DNA from: CAVXJN01 sp963773585
Lineage (GTDB): Bacteria; Pseudomonadota; Gammaproteobacteria; JASBUN01
DNA length: 64,000 bases
NCBI GenBank assembly: GCA_963773585.1
Contig: CAVZBR010000001.1
Location: forward strand, 558,001-622,000
Direction: 5' to 3'
Shown: positions 1-8,466 of the stretch, piece by piece
Position numbering within the stretch: the first letter of the stretch is position 1
Layout of the letters: every line of letters begins with the position of its first letter
The notes under the pieces: model-generated
What the model was told of the DNA's origin: nothing
Database searches by the model: none
The model's input: only the letters and a program-made list of their open reading frames with translations
Program-made: the position numbers and the translations under genes

Positions 1-223
1 TTCCGCCACCCATAGGTCGGCTTAGCGCAGCGTAACCCGACAACGTTGCGTTCGGCTGGAGCAATGTCGGGTTCGCCCTGCGGGCTTAACCCGACCTACG
101 AATCTGCGCCGCCACCGGTATATTTCCGCCACCCATAGGTCGGGTTAGCGCAGCGTAACCCGACAACGTTGCGTTCGGGTGCAGCAATGTCGGATACGCC
201 CTCCGGACGTAACCCGACAACAA
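1..223. repeat. Tandem pair of ~100-bp intergenic repeats containing GTCGGGTT..AACCCGAC palindromes
   Basis: Bases 1-100 and 124-223 are near-identical direct copies that both begin TTCCGCCACCCATAGGTCGG. Each copy holds an inverted repeat built from GTCGGGTTAGCGCAG and CGTAACCCGAC. Repeats of this 'TAGGTCGGGTTAGCGCAGCG' type are common intergenic palindromes in proteobacterial genomes. The first copy starts at the window edge and may be longer. No coding potential is convincing here. The array lies just past the 3' end of folE, so it could act as transcript-end structure, but there is no clear T-tract. Confidence 0.8.
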
Positions 224-243
224 CGCTCGGTGCGGTCGGGGAA

Positions 244-873
244 TCAACGGTTCCTGAGCAAATCCAACAGTTCGCTGCGGGTGCGCGCATTCTCCCGCAG
301 GCTGCCGCGCATGGCGCTGGTGACGGTGGAGCTGTTCTGTTTCTGGACGCCGCGCATCATCATGCAAAAATGACTGGCTTCCATGATCACCGCCACACCG
401 TGGGGTTCGAGGATCTGCATCAACGCGTCCGCGATCTGATTGGTGAGCCGTTCCTGGACTTGCAAGCGGCGGGCGAAGACGTCCACGATGCGGGCCACCT
501 TGCTGAGTCCTATGATTTTTTCGTTCGGCAGATACGCTACGTGCGCTTTGCCGAAGAAGGGCAGGACATGGTGCTCGCACATGGAGTAGAACTCGATGTC
601 CTTGACCAGCACCAGTTCCTGGCAGGATTCTTCGAAGATCGCGCCACGGACTACCTGCTCGACGGACATCTGATAGCCGCTGGTGAGAAAATCCAGTGCT
701 TTGGCTACCCGTAGGGGAGTGCGCCGCAGTCCTTCCCGTTCGGGATCTTCGCCGAGTTTGAGCAGTACGTTGCGGATCAGGGATTCGAATTCCGGGTCGT
801 AGACTTCGTCCGGCTCGGCGTCGATGTTGTCGGCGTAGTGTCCGGGGTCGCTGCGTTTCTCTTTTTGGCTCAT
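244..873 (-). CDS. folE: GTP cyclohydrolase I
   Basis: The 209-residue product matches FolE, which converts GTP to 7,8-dihydroneopterin triphosphate at the start of folate biosynthesis in the cytoplasm. The zinc and active-site signature CEHHVLPFFGKAHVAYLP is present. The C-terminal part carries the second conserved block, EASHFCMMMRGVQKQNS, with the third zinc-ligand cysteine. Length fits the family (about 180-220 residues). I chose the ATG at 873 because AGCGGAG lies just upstream; an in-frame ATG at 894 would add seven residues without a better ribosome site. A TATACT -10-like hexamer lies about 20 bases further upstream. The gene stands alone next to the repeats at the window edge. Confidence 0.95.
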   Translation of the reverse strand: MSQKEKRSDPGHYADNIDAEPDEVYDPEFESLIRNVLLKLGEDPEREGLRRTPLRVAKALDFLTSGYQMSVEQVVRGAIFEESCQELVLVKDIEFYSMCEHHVLPFFGKAHVAYLPNEKIIGLSKVARIVDVFARRLQVQERLTNQIADALMQILEPHGVAVIMEASHFCMMMRGVQKQNSSTVTSAMRGSLRENARTRSELLDLLRNR

Positions 874-1046
874 GGCTCCGCTCGTTTGGCGCAAACTTCA
901 AAGTATAACCGTGGAACGTTTACCATGGCTGATACTCGGATGTATTCACATATGTAAAACTGGGTTATGCTTGGACGATGGTCGGCGGGAATGCCCGCCT
1001 CGGAGCACGCCTCCGCTTGTCGTGAAACTAGCGCAGGATCCTATTT

Positions 1047-2159
1047 GTGGCGACTGTTCGATCTGCGTCCCATCGTCGCCGACGCGGTGACGTTCATGTA
1101 CCCGACGGCCGTCGAAGTTCGGAGCTGTTCAGCGACCACTGGTATGAACCGCGGTGGGCGGACCAGCGACTCCAGTTCATCACCCGCTATGTCTTCTCTT
1201 TCATCGGCCTCGTCTATTTCAACTTCGTCTTCGACTATACCTCACCGTGGCTCAGTCTACGGTCCGTGAGCGGCGGCCTCCTGTTCTATATGTGCTGGGT
1301 GACGTTCTGGTTCGTGCGGGCGCGGCGCGTGCCGTTCTCTCCGCGTCGCGTGCGAATTACCATGTGGGGCGACGTACTTGCCGTATCGATGACGGTGCTG
1401 ACCGATCCATTCGTCGCCCCCATTTCGAGCCTGGTGTACATGCTGATCGTATTGGGGAACGGAATGCGTTACGGCATGCGCTATTTTGCCGAGGCCTTGC
1501 TGGCGACGTTTGCTGCGGCTTTGGTGGTGCTCACGTTGCGTTATTCCGCCAACATCCATTTGATGCACCCGGGGGTGTTGTTCCTGAACCTGTTCGCGGC
1601 ACTGGTGCTGGTCTACGCCTACATCCTCATGAGTCGCGTCGACGCCAGCAGGCGCATGCTGGAGCGCAGCAGTCGCCTCGACGCGCTTACCGGCCTGATC
1701 AACCGCAGAGCGCTGTTCGCCGCCGCGGAAAAGCTCTTGCAGCCAGTCGACGGCGCGCCGAGACAATTGGTGGTGATGTTTGCCGATCTGGATAAATTCA
1801 AGGCCATCAACGATACCCGGGGACATGGCGAGGGCGATCGGGTGTTGTGTGAGGTGGCCCGTATCCTGCGCACCAGCGTGCGTGATTCAGATGTGGTGGC
1901 CCGCTATGGGGGCGACGAGTTCGTCATGATCCTGGTGGATAGCGACCTGGAGCAGGCCAATGCCGTGGCGGAACGGATTCGCGAGCGCATCGAGGATTGG
2001 GCCAGCGCCAACGACTTGCCTTTGAGCGCCTCGATCGGCCTGGGCGAACCGCCGGGCGACGGCACAGATCTGGGTACATTGCTCGCGAGCGTCGACCGTG
2101 CGTTGTACACCAAGAAAGCGAGCAACGGGCACGGCGATCTGAGTCACGCCGTGCCCTGA
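1047..2159 (+). CDS. Membrane diguanylate cyclase (GGDEF)
   Basis: The 370-residue protein has about five to six hydrophobic segments between residues 45 and 195 and a C-terminal GGDEF domain. The active-site motif GGDEF is at residues 288-292. An RxxD product-inhibition site (RDSD, 279-282) sits exactly five residues ahead, so the enzyme should make cyclic di-GMP and be feedback-controlled. The N-terminal membrane domain is not one I can name; it lacks an obvious periplasmic sensor loop. The chosen start is GTG, with AGGAT nine bases upstream. The upstream region 874-1046 holds a small GGCGGG/CCCGCC hairpin at about 982-997. It is the first of four c-di-GMP proteins in the first 24 kb. Confidence 0.88.
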   Translation: MATVRSASHRRRRGDVHVPDGRRSSELFSDHWYEPRWADQRLQFITRYVFSFIGLVYFNFVFDYTSPWLSLRSVSGGLLFYMCWVTFWFVRARRVPFSPRRVRITMWGDVLAVSMTVLTDPFVAPISSLVYMLIVLGNGMRYGMRYFAEALLATFAAALVVLTLRYSANIHLMHPGVLFLNLFAALVLVYAYILMSRVDASRRMLERSSRLDALTGLINRRALFAAAEKLLQPVDGAPRQLVVMFADLDKFKAINDTRGHGEGDRVLCEVARILRTSVRDSDVVARYGGDEFVMILVDSDLEQANAVAERIRERIEDWASANDLPLSASIGLGEPPGDGTDLGTLLASVDRALYTKKASNGHGDLSHAVP

Positions 2160-2183
2160 TTTTCCCGCGTCTGTTTGGATTGC

Positions 2184-2504
2184 TCAAGCGCGTTTCAGTC
2201 GCGCGTCCACCTCCCGTTCCGCTTCGAGCCAATCGTTGATCGGGTCGCCGCGTTCGAATCCTCGTTGCTCCGCGCGAAGGTATGCCACTTCCGCAATCAG
2301 CCGCCAACGTTCTTCGGCGGCGACCCGCGCCGTGGCGGTCGACGGATCGGCGGCTTGCGAGGGCTTGACTCGGTCGGCCTTCGCCCTCGGAGACTTGCTC
2401 TTCGCCGCGGTCTTTTTCGGCTGTGTCGTACTGGCCGGCGACGGCGCTTTGCCGCGCTTGCGCTTGGGTGGAACGGACTGCCCTGGGGTGGGAACGTCGC
2501 TCAT
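2184..2504 (-). CDS. Small lysine-rich protein with DUF2934-like C-terminus
   Basis: This 106-residue protein has a disordered, Lys/Pro/Ala-rich first half (residues about 1-60). The C-terminal segment reads IAEVAYLRAEQRGFERGDP followed by NDWLEAEREV. That segment resembles the DUF2934 family, whose function is not established. The basic tail could bind nucleic acid, but this is only inference from composition. The ATG at 2504 has a good GGAGG site upstream. It converges with the diguanylate cyclase, 24 bases from its stop codon. Confidence 0.7.
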   Translation of the reverse strand: MSDVPTPGQSVPPKRKRGKAPSPASTTQPKKTAAKSKSPRAKADRVKPSQAADPSTATARVAAEERWRLIAEVAYLRAEQRGFERGDPINDWLEAEREVDARLKRA

Positions 2505-2550
2505 GGAAAAAACCTCCGTGTAATCGAACTAGCTGGGATGAATGCATTCA

Positions 2551-2832
2551 TCATGCGGGTCCGCGCAATGCCCGCAAGTATGCAGTATACGTGTCGTGGG
2601 CGTGTTTCAGCGCGCGATAAATGGTAAATGGATCGGGAAGTTCTCCAAGGCCGTGGACATTGACCTGCCATACGGCCATTTCCAGAGTGGTGAGGGGCAT
2701 GGGTATGACGATCAAGCGCCGGACGGTCTCCCATCCGGTGTCGGACGGATGACTGAGAAATTCGCGCAACCGCTTGCGGTCCCATGGACGGACCATGGCG
2801 AAAAGATCGCCGTAGACCTGGGGTTCGCTCAT
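2551..2832 (-). CDS. Hypothetical protein, 93 residues
   Basis: I do not recognise this family. The soluble product begins MSEPQVYGDLFAMVRPWDRK and contains a DTGWETVRRLIVIPMPLTTL stretch, with no signal peptide or membrane segment. The start at 2832 is set by a strong GGAGGA ribosome site; a longer reading from 2916 is unlikely. It lies upstream of the DUF2934-like gene on the same strand with 46 bases between them, so they may be co-transcribed. Confidence 0.6.
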   Translation of the reverse strand: MSEPQVYGDLFAMVRPWDRKRLREFLSHPSDTGWETVRRLIVIPMPLTTLEMAVWQVNVHGLGELPDPFTIYRALKHAHDTYTAYLRALRGPA

Positions 2833-3007
2833 GGCAGTCCTCCATCCACTCCGTGTCGGGTCGTAGCAAGCAGATTTTAGACCACACGTCGCCGAGCACC
2901 CGCGGCCGGGAAACAAGATGTTACGTTAAAGGGATTAGCGGCAACGGCGCCGAAACAGGGCGCATGCCTTGGGACTTGCACACGCGCGGTGCAGGTGGGG
3001 CGAATGT

Positions 3008-3214
3008 TCAGGCGTTGAGGTCGGGAATGAGTCTGCTTTCCAGACGCTCGATGAGGTCTTTGAGATAGAGCTTGCGCTTCTTCAGCCGCCGCAACTGCAG
3101 TTGGTCGATATAAGCCGCCGATTCCAAGCTCGTGATTGCGCTGTCGAGATCCCGGTGCTCGATTCGTAGCGCCGCCAGCCGTTGGCGCATGGCTTCGATT
3201 TCGTGCGGTTGCAT
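3008..3214 (-). CDS. YdcH-like DUF465 small coiled-coil protein
   Basis: The 68-residue product is a short charged helical protein. Heptad-like spacing runs through RLAALRIEHRDLDSAI and LQLRRLKKRKLYLKDLIERL. That pattern is typical of the DUF465/YdcH family, whose members are small alpha-helical proteins of unknown function. I placed the start at the ATG at 3214, although the ribosome site is weak; a start at 3256 would add 14 basic residues. It is transcribed away from ygiQ. Confidence 0.72.
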   Translation of the reverse strand: MQPHEIEAMRQRLAALRIEHRDLDSAITSLESAAYIDQLQLRRLKKRKLYLKDLIERLESRLIPDLNA

Positions 3215-3353
3215 GGCTTCAGAATGACGCCGCCGGGAAAAGAACACAAGCTGCACGGTATCCGCCGGTGGTTAGGGGTCACGGCGGGGAACTGATATAC
3301 TTCGGCACGTTTTTCAGCCTTTTCCCGCGGGCCGTTCGCCGAGATCCTAAACC

Positions 3354-5555
3354 ATGCTCCGCACCACCGAACTATTTTCGCGCCGCAAATTCTGGGCCCA
3401 TCGTTTCGGCCCCGCGCCGGAACTGCCCACATCGAGGGCGGAGATGGACGCGCTCGGGTGGGACTCCTGCGACATTATCCTGGTGACCGGAGACGCCTAC
3501 GTCGATCATCCCAGCTTCGGCATGGCCGTGATCGGTCGCGTGCTCGAGGCGCAGGGTTTTCGGGTCGGGATCATCGCGCAGCCGGATTGGCGATCTGCCC
3601 AGGATTTTCGGGCGCTCGGCGCACCGAACCTGTTTTTCGGCGTCACCGCCGGCAACATGGATTCCATGGTCAACCGCTACACTGCGGACCGCAAACGCAG
3701 ATCGGATGACGCCTATACGCCGGGCGGTGCGGGCGGTCGTCGCCCCGACCGATCCGTGGTTGTATACAGCCAGCGTTGTCGTGAAGCCTTCAAAACCGTG
3801 CCGGTGATCATCGGCGGCATCGAAGCCAGTTTACGCCGTATCGCCCACTACGATTATTGGGCCGACAAAGTGCGCCGCTCGGTGCTGCTCGACGCCAAGG
3901 CGGATTTACTGGTGTACGGCAACGGCGAACGCCAGGTAGTCGAAATTGCGCACCGACTTGCCGCCGGCGAAACCGTCGCGGACCTGCACGATCTGCGCGG
4001 GACCGCGTTGGTGCGGTCGCTGCCCGAAAGCTGGGAGGAGGTGGATTCCAGCGACATCGACCTGCCCGGACCGGTGTCTTCCCACCCCGATCCCTATGCG
4101 GCCGGCGCGCCCGAGGGGGACTGTACCCCGGCCTCCGACGCAGCCGCGGAGGCGGCCGGCGGTACCGCCGTGCGCTTTCAGCGTCGGGTGCCGAAGCGGG
4201 ATCCCGCCCGCACTGTGATCCGCATGCCGAGCTTTGAGGCCGTGTGCGATGATCCGGTGCTTTATGCCCATGCCTCCCGTGTGCTGCATCTGGAGACCAA
4301 TCCCGGAAACGCCCGGGCGCTGGCGCAGCGCCACGGCGATCGTGACGTGTGGATCAATCCGCCGCCGATACCGCTCAGCACCAAGGAACTGGACGCGGTG
4401 TTCGAGCTGCCCTACACGCGTCGCCCCCATAGCAGCTACGCCGACGCGCGCATTCCTGCGTACGAGATGATCCGTTTTTCGGTGAACATCATGCGGGGTT
4501 GCTTCGGCGGTTGCACCTTCTGTTCCATAACCGAACACGAGGGACGTGTCATTCAAAGCCGGTCGGAAGATTCCGTGATTCGCGAAATCGAAACTATCCG
4601 CGACTCGGTGCCGGGGTTTACCGGGGTCATCTCCGACGTCGGCGGACCCACTGCGAATATGTACCGGCTGGCTTGCAAAGATCCCAAAATTGAACGCGCA
4701 TGCCGACGACCTTCCTGCGTGTATCCCGATATCTGCAACAATCTCGATACCGACCATTCTGCGCTGATCGGCCTGTACCGGCGGGCGCGGGCGCTTCCCG
4801 GCGTGAAAAAGATCCTGGTCGCCTCCGGCCTGCGATACGACCTGGCAATCCGTTCGCCGGAGTACGTCAAGGAACTGGTGACCCATCACGTCGGCGGCTA
4901 CCTGAAAATCGCGCCGGAACACACCGAACAAGGTCCGTTGACGAAAATGATGAAGCCCGGCATGGGCGCCTACGACCGCTTCAAGGAGCTGTTCGAAAAA
5001 TTCTCCCGCGAAGCCGGGAAGCAGCAGTATCTGATCCCGTACTTCATCGCCGCCCACCCCGGGACCCGGGATGAGGACATGCTGAATCTGGCACTCTGGT
5101 TGAAGCGCAACGGCTTTCGCGCCGACCAGGTGCAGACGTTCCTGCCTTCGCCCATGGCGACCGCGACGGCGATGTACCATTCCGGCACCAATCCTTTGCG
5201 CCGGGTGCGGCGTAACGGGGAATCGGTGGCCGTGCCGCGCGGCTTGCGGGTGCGGCGACTGCACAAGGCGTTCCTGCGCTACCACGATCCCGATAACTGG
5301 CCGCTGCTGCGCGATGCGCTCAAACGCATGGGTCGCGCAGATCTCATCGGCAACGGCAAACGACATTTGGTGCCACGCTTCCAGCCTGCGGGTACGGCAC
5401 GCCGCGGGCGGCAAAAGCCGGCGCCCGGCAAGGCGTTTCTCACGCAACATACGGGCTTGCCGCCGGCTGCTGACGGCAAGCGTTTGAGCGGCGAGAAGAA
5501 AACAAGTTCAGGGGCGAAGGTCAACGGCGGCGGCCGACGCCGACGCGCCACATGA
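3354..5555 (+). CDS. ygiQ: YgiQ-family radical SAM protein
   Basis: The 733-residue protein is a UPF0313/YgiQ radical SAM enzyme. The N-terminal region (about 1-370) carries the conserved GDAYVDHPSFG block. The radical SAM cluster motif CFGGCTFC is at residues 383-390, supplying the three cysteines for the [4Fe-4S] centre. It is followed by GVISDVGGPTANMY and the YLKIAPEHTE block. The substrate of this family is not known. The C-terminus is a basic Lys/Arg-rich tail. The stop codon overlaps the start of the ferredoxin-reductase gene by ATGA, so the two are translationally coupled. Length agrees with the family (about 700-750). Confidence 0.92.
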   Translation: MLRTTELFSRRKFWAHRFGPAPELPTSRAEMDALGWDSCDIILVTGDAYVDHPSFGMAVIGRVLEAQGFRVGIIAQPDWRSAQDFRALGAPNLFFGVTAGNMDSMVNRYTADRKRRSDDAYTPGGAGGRRPDRSVVVYSQRCREAFKTVPVIIGGIEASLRRIAHYDYWADKVRRSVLLDAKADLLVYGNGERQVVEIAHRLAAGETVADLHDLRGTALVRSLPESWEEVDSSDIDLPGPVSSHPDPYAAGAPEGDCTPASDAAAEAAGGTAVRFQRRVPKRDPARTVIRMPSFEAVCDDPVLYAHASRVLHLETNPGNARALAQRHGDRDVWINPPPIPLSTKELDAVFELPYTRRPHSSYADARIPAYEMIRFSVNIMRGCFGGCTFCSITEHEGRVIQSRSEDSVIREIETIRDSVPGFTGVISDVGGPTANMYRLACKDPKIERACRRPSCVYPDICNNLDTDHSALIGLYRRARALPGVKKILVASGLRYDLAIRSPEYVKELVTHHVGGYLKIAPEHTEQGPLTKMMKPGMGAYDRFKELFEKFSREAGKQQYLIPYFIAAHPGTRDEDMLNLALWLKRNGFRADQVQTFLPSPMATATAMYHSGTNPLRRVRRNGESVAVPRGLRVRRLHKAFLRYHDPDNWPLLRDALKRMGRADLIGNGKRHLVPRFQPAGTARRGRQKPAPGKAFLTQHTGLPPAADGKRLSGEKKTSSGAKVNGGGRRRRAT

Positions 5556-6607
5556 CCGCTAAGGTCAGGTTGCAGCCGAGCGGCAAGGAGTTTTTCGTCG
5601 AGCCTGGCGAGACCGTGCTTGAAGCGGCGCTGCGATCGGGCATATCGATCAATTACAACTGCAGCAACGGCACTTGTGGCGACTGCCGCGCGAAGCTGGT
5701 TGCGGGTAGCTTGAGCGAGGAACTGTCCCACGACTACGTGATCAAGCAGTCCGAACGCGACCGTGGCGTCGTGTTGCTGTGTTGTGCGAAAACCAAAGAA
5801 GATTTGCTGATCGAAGCCTATGAAGCCGGTAGTCCCGCGGATATTGCGCCGGAAACCGTAACCACGACAGTGTACAAGATCGAGCAGCCGGTCGCGGATG
5901 TCACGGTACTGCATCTGCGTACGCCGAGAAGCCGGACGCTGCGCTTCCTGGCCGGTCAACACGCCACGTTGCGCATCGATGGTCTCGCGCCGCGCAACAA
6001 GTCCATCGCCAGCTGTCCCTGCAATGGCATGTTCCTGCAATTTCATGTCCGCAACGTCCCAGGCGATCCTTTCTCGCAATACGTATTCGGCGACCTCAAG
6101 ACCCGAGACAAAGTTGAAATAGAAGGGCCATTCGGTCATTTCACGCTCGACGAGGAATCCCGCCGACCGATCATCTATCTCGCCTACGAAACCGGTTTCG
6201 CATCCATCAAGAGTCTGATCGAACACGCCATCGCGCTGGAAAAGCCGCAACACATGCACCTGTACTGGGTGGCCCGCGACGAAGCCGACCACTACTTGGC
6301 CAACTATTGCCGTTCCTGGCAGGACGCGCTGGACGACTTTGTGTTTACGCCGCTGATGGCGCAATACGAGCACACGGGCAAAGCCGGTATGGCGCAGCAG
6401 TCGCGGGATGAAATCGCCCACTTGCCCGCCGCGGAACGGGCGATGGCGCTCGCCAGCGCGCGTGTCATCGCGGACTACCCGGAGTTGGACGCGTTTGACG
6501 TGTACGCAAGCGGCCCCCGGTCCATCCTCGCTGCGGCGAAGACCACCCTGACCGACTACGGGCTGCCCGAAGAACGATTGTTCGTGGATCACATCGAGCG
6601 TTACTGA
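5552..6607 (+). CDS. 2Fe-2S ferredoxin / FAD-NAD(P)H reductase two-domain protein
   Basis: The 351-residue protein combines an N-terminal plant-type [2Fe-2S] ferredoxin domain (residues about 1-90) with a ferredoxin-NADP-reductase-like module (about 100-351). The cluster ligands are visible as CSNGTCGDC (C37, C42, C45) and a distal cysteine at C77. The layout matches CDP-6-deoxy-delta-3,4-glucoseen reductase and the reductase components of oxygenases. There is no oxygenase or sugar locus nearby. Instead the gene overlaps ygiQ by four bases, so it may feed electrons to that radical SAM enzyme; this is inference. The nucleotide-binding part is less canonical (AYETGFASIKSLIEHA), so the electron donor is unsure. 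Confidence 0.85.
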   Translation: MTAKVRLQPSGKEFFVEPGETVLEAALRSGISINYNCSNGTCGDCRAKLVAGSLSEELSHDYVIKQSERDRGVVLLCCAKTKEDLLIEAYEAGSPADIAPETVTTTVYKIEQPVADVTVLHLRTPRSRTLRFLAGQHATLRIDGLAPRNKSIASCPCNGMFLQFHVRNVPGDPFSQYVFGDLKTRDKVEIEGPFGHFTLDEESRRPIIYLAYETGFASIKSLIEHAIALEKPQHMHLYWVARDEADHYLANYCRSWQDALDDFVFTPLMAQYEHTGKAGMAQQSRDEIAHLPAAERAMALASARVIADYPELDAFDVYASGPRSILAAAKTTLTDYGLPEERLFVDHIERY

Positions 6608-6640
6608 GGTCCCTGCTTGCCGACAGCGATTGGAATACCC

Positions 6641-7843
6641 ATGCGAATCGGAACACCCTTATCTCCGTCCGCCACGCGCGTGATGTTGCTCGGCTGCGGC
6701 GAACTGGGAAAGGAAGTCATCATTTCCTTGCAACGCTTCGGTGTCGAAGTCATCGGTGTCGACCGTTACGCCGGCGCCCCCGGCCACCAGGTTGCGCATC
6801 GGGCGCACGTCATCGACATGACAAATGGCGATGAGCTGCGGGCGCTGATCGAGCGCGAGAAGCCTCACATCGTGGTGCCGGAAATCGAGGCGATCGCCAC
6901 CGATGTCCTGGCAGAGGTTGCTGAGCAAGGCATTGCCGAAGTCGTACCGACTGCGCGTGCGGTGCAACTGACGATGAACCGCGAAGGCATACGCCGCTTG
7001 GCGGCCGAGGAACTGGAACTGCCGACATCGCGTTACGGTTTCGCCGACAGTGTCGAGCAGTTGCGCATGGCGATCGACGGTGGCGTCGGCTATCCGTGTA
7101 TCGTCAAACCGGTAATGTCTTCTTCGGGCAAGGGTCAGTCCACCGTCCGCGAACCGGCCGATATCGACAAGGCGTGGCGCTATGCCATGAGCGGCGGCCG
7201 CGTTAACCGCGGCCGCGTGATCGCGGAGGAAATGGTGGAGTTCGATTATGAGATCACCCAGCTCACCGTGCGCGCGTTGGGCGCTGACGGCCAAGTCGAA
7301 ACTCATTTCTGCGAGCCCATCGGTCATGTGCAGGAGCGTGGCGACTACGTCGAGAGCTGGCAGCCGCAAGCCATGAGTCCGACAGCGCTCAAGCGCGCCC
7401 GGGAGGTAGCGGGTGCAATCACCGCCAATCTCGGTGGCCGCGGGATTTTCGGCGTCGAACTTTTTGTCCGCGGCGACCGGGTATGGTTCAGCGAAGTCAG
7501 TCCGCGGCCCCACGACACCGGTCTCGTGACGCTCTGCAGCCAGGTGCAAAGTGAGTTCGAACTGCATGCGCGCGCTGTGCTGGGCTTGCCGGTGGACGTC
7601 GGCCTGCGCGAGCCGGGCGCCAGCGCCGTCATCTACGGCGGCGTCGACGGCCGCGGCATCGTCTATGAAGGCGTGGACGAAGCGCTGCGCGTGCCGGGCA
7701 GCGATTTGCGCCTGTTCGGCAAACCCGAGGCCTTTGTACACCGGCGCATGGGTGTGGCGCTGGCCACTGGCGTGGATGTCGCTGCGGCGCGGGCGCGCGC
7801 CAAGCAGTGCGCCGGGCGGGTGCGACCGCTGCCGGCGGAATAG
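6641..7843 (+). CDS. purT: Formate-dependent phosphoribosylglycinamide formyltransferase
   Basis: The 400-residue ATP-grasp enzyme uses formate and ATP to formylate GAR at the third step of purine synthesis. The N-terminal Rossmann-like block MLLGCGELGKEVIISLQRFG, the ATP-grasp segment KPVMSSSGKGQS and the metal-binding stretch VSPRPHDTGLVTL are all present. Length matches PurT (about 390-400). I prefer the ATG at 6641 over an in-frame TTG at 6617. It follows the ferredoxin-reductase gene by 33 bases on the same strand and may be co-transcribed with the ygiQ unit. Confidence 0.95.
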   Translation: MRIGTPLSPSATRVMLLGCGELGKEVIISLQRFGVEVIGVDRYAGAPGHQVAHRAHVIDMTNGDELRALIEREKPHIVVPEIEAIATDVLAEVAEQGIAEVVPTARAVQLTMNREGIRRLAAEELELPTSRYGFADSVEQLRMAIDGGVGYPCIVKPVMSSSGKGQSTVREPADIDKAWRYAMSGGRVNRGRVIAEEMVEFDYEITQLTVRALGADGQVETHFCEPIGHVQERGDYVESWQPQAMSPTALKRAREVAGAITANLGGRGIFGVELFVRGDRVWFSEVSPRPHDTGLVTLCSQVQSEFELHARAVLGLPVDVGLREPGASAVIYGGVDGRGIVYEGVDEALRVPGSDLRLFGKPEAFVHRRMGVALATGVDVAAARARAKQCAGRVRPLPAE

Positions 7844-7856
7844 GCTCGGACCCGGA

Positions 7857-8417
7857 CTACCAGGGCCGTCCCATGCGCTGTTTCATATCGGGCGTGATAT
7901 CGCCAATCTGCAGCGGATACTCGCCGCGGCGTCGATCGTCGAGATAGCGTCGCAAGGTCTCGCGCACGACCGGGAACGCCAATTCCTGCCACGGTATATC
8001 CGCTTCGCTGAAAAGTTCCACCTCCAGGCTCTCGCTGCCGGGGCCGAAGCGCTCGTTGAGCAGCCGGGCGCGAAACATGAGGTAGACTTGGCTGATGTGA
8101 GGAATGTTGAACAAAGCGTACAGGCTGCAGATTTCGACCTGGGCATTGGCTTCTTCCAGGGTTTCGCGCGCTGCGCCTTCAGCGGTGGTCTCGCCGTTTT
8201 CCATGAAGCCGGCCGGCAAAGTCCAGAGTCCGTAACGAGGCTCGATGGCGCGGCGGCACAGAAGAATCCGATCGGCCCATTCGGGGATGCAACCGGCAAC
8301 GATCTTCGGATTCTGGTAGTGAATCGTGCCGCAGCGGTCGCAGACGTGACGCGGTAGGTTGTCGCCTTCGGGCACCCGCACGGTCACTGGGCCCGCACAC
8401 TGACTGCAATATTTCAT
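7857..8417 (-). CDS. Nudix hydrolase with N-terminal zinc ribbon
   Basis: The 186-residue protein starts with a zinc-ribbon (CSQC near the N-terminus, CDRC about 25 residues later). It then carries a Nudix box that begins GFMENGETTAEGAARETLEE, matching Gx5Ex7REUxEE. Such proteins hydrolyse nucleoside diphosphates linked to another group; the ribbon plus Nudix layout resembles the NADH pyrophosphatase/NudC-like group, but the exact substrate cannot be read. The start at 8417 places the first cysteine at residue 4; a longer reading would run into the upstream gene. It lies 49 bases downstream of the GGDEF-EAL gene on the same strand. Confidence 0.88.
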   Translation of the reverse strand: MKYCSQCAGPVTVRVPEGDNLPRHVCDRCGTIHYQNPKIVAGCIPEWADRILLCRRAIEPRYGLWTLPAGFMENGETTAEGAARETLEEANAQVEICSLYALFNIPHISQVYLMFRARLLNERFGPGSESLEVELFSEADIPWQELAFPVVRETLRRYLDDRRRGEYPLQIGDITPDMKQRMGRPW

Positions 8418-8466
8418 TTTCCAAGCCCGCCGTCGAAGGACGGCTGTGGTTTTATCTTCGCCGGGA

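Noticed and set aside
1..223. CRISPR array
   Set aside because: There are only two units, and the spacer-like segment is not distinct from the repeat; it is a tandem palindromic repeat.
86..901. Long minus-strand open frame overlapping folE
   Set aside because: It is in a different frame from folE, Arg/Pro-rich with no family pattern, and shadows a well-supported gene.
982..997. c-di-GMP riboswitch upstream of the diguanylate cyclase
   Set aside because: The hairpin is only six base pairs and the conserved GEMM core is not present.
3906..5450. 514-codon open frame on the minus strand opposite ygiQ
   Set aside because: GC-rich antisense shadow of ygiQ with no recognisable domain or ribosome site.
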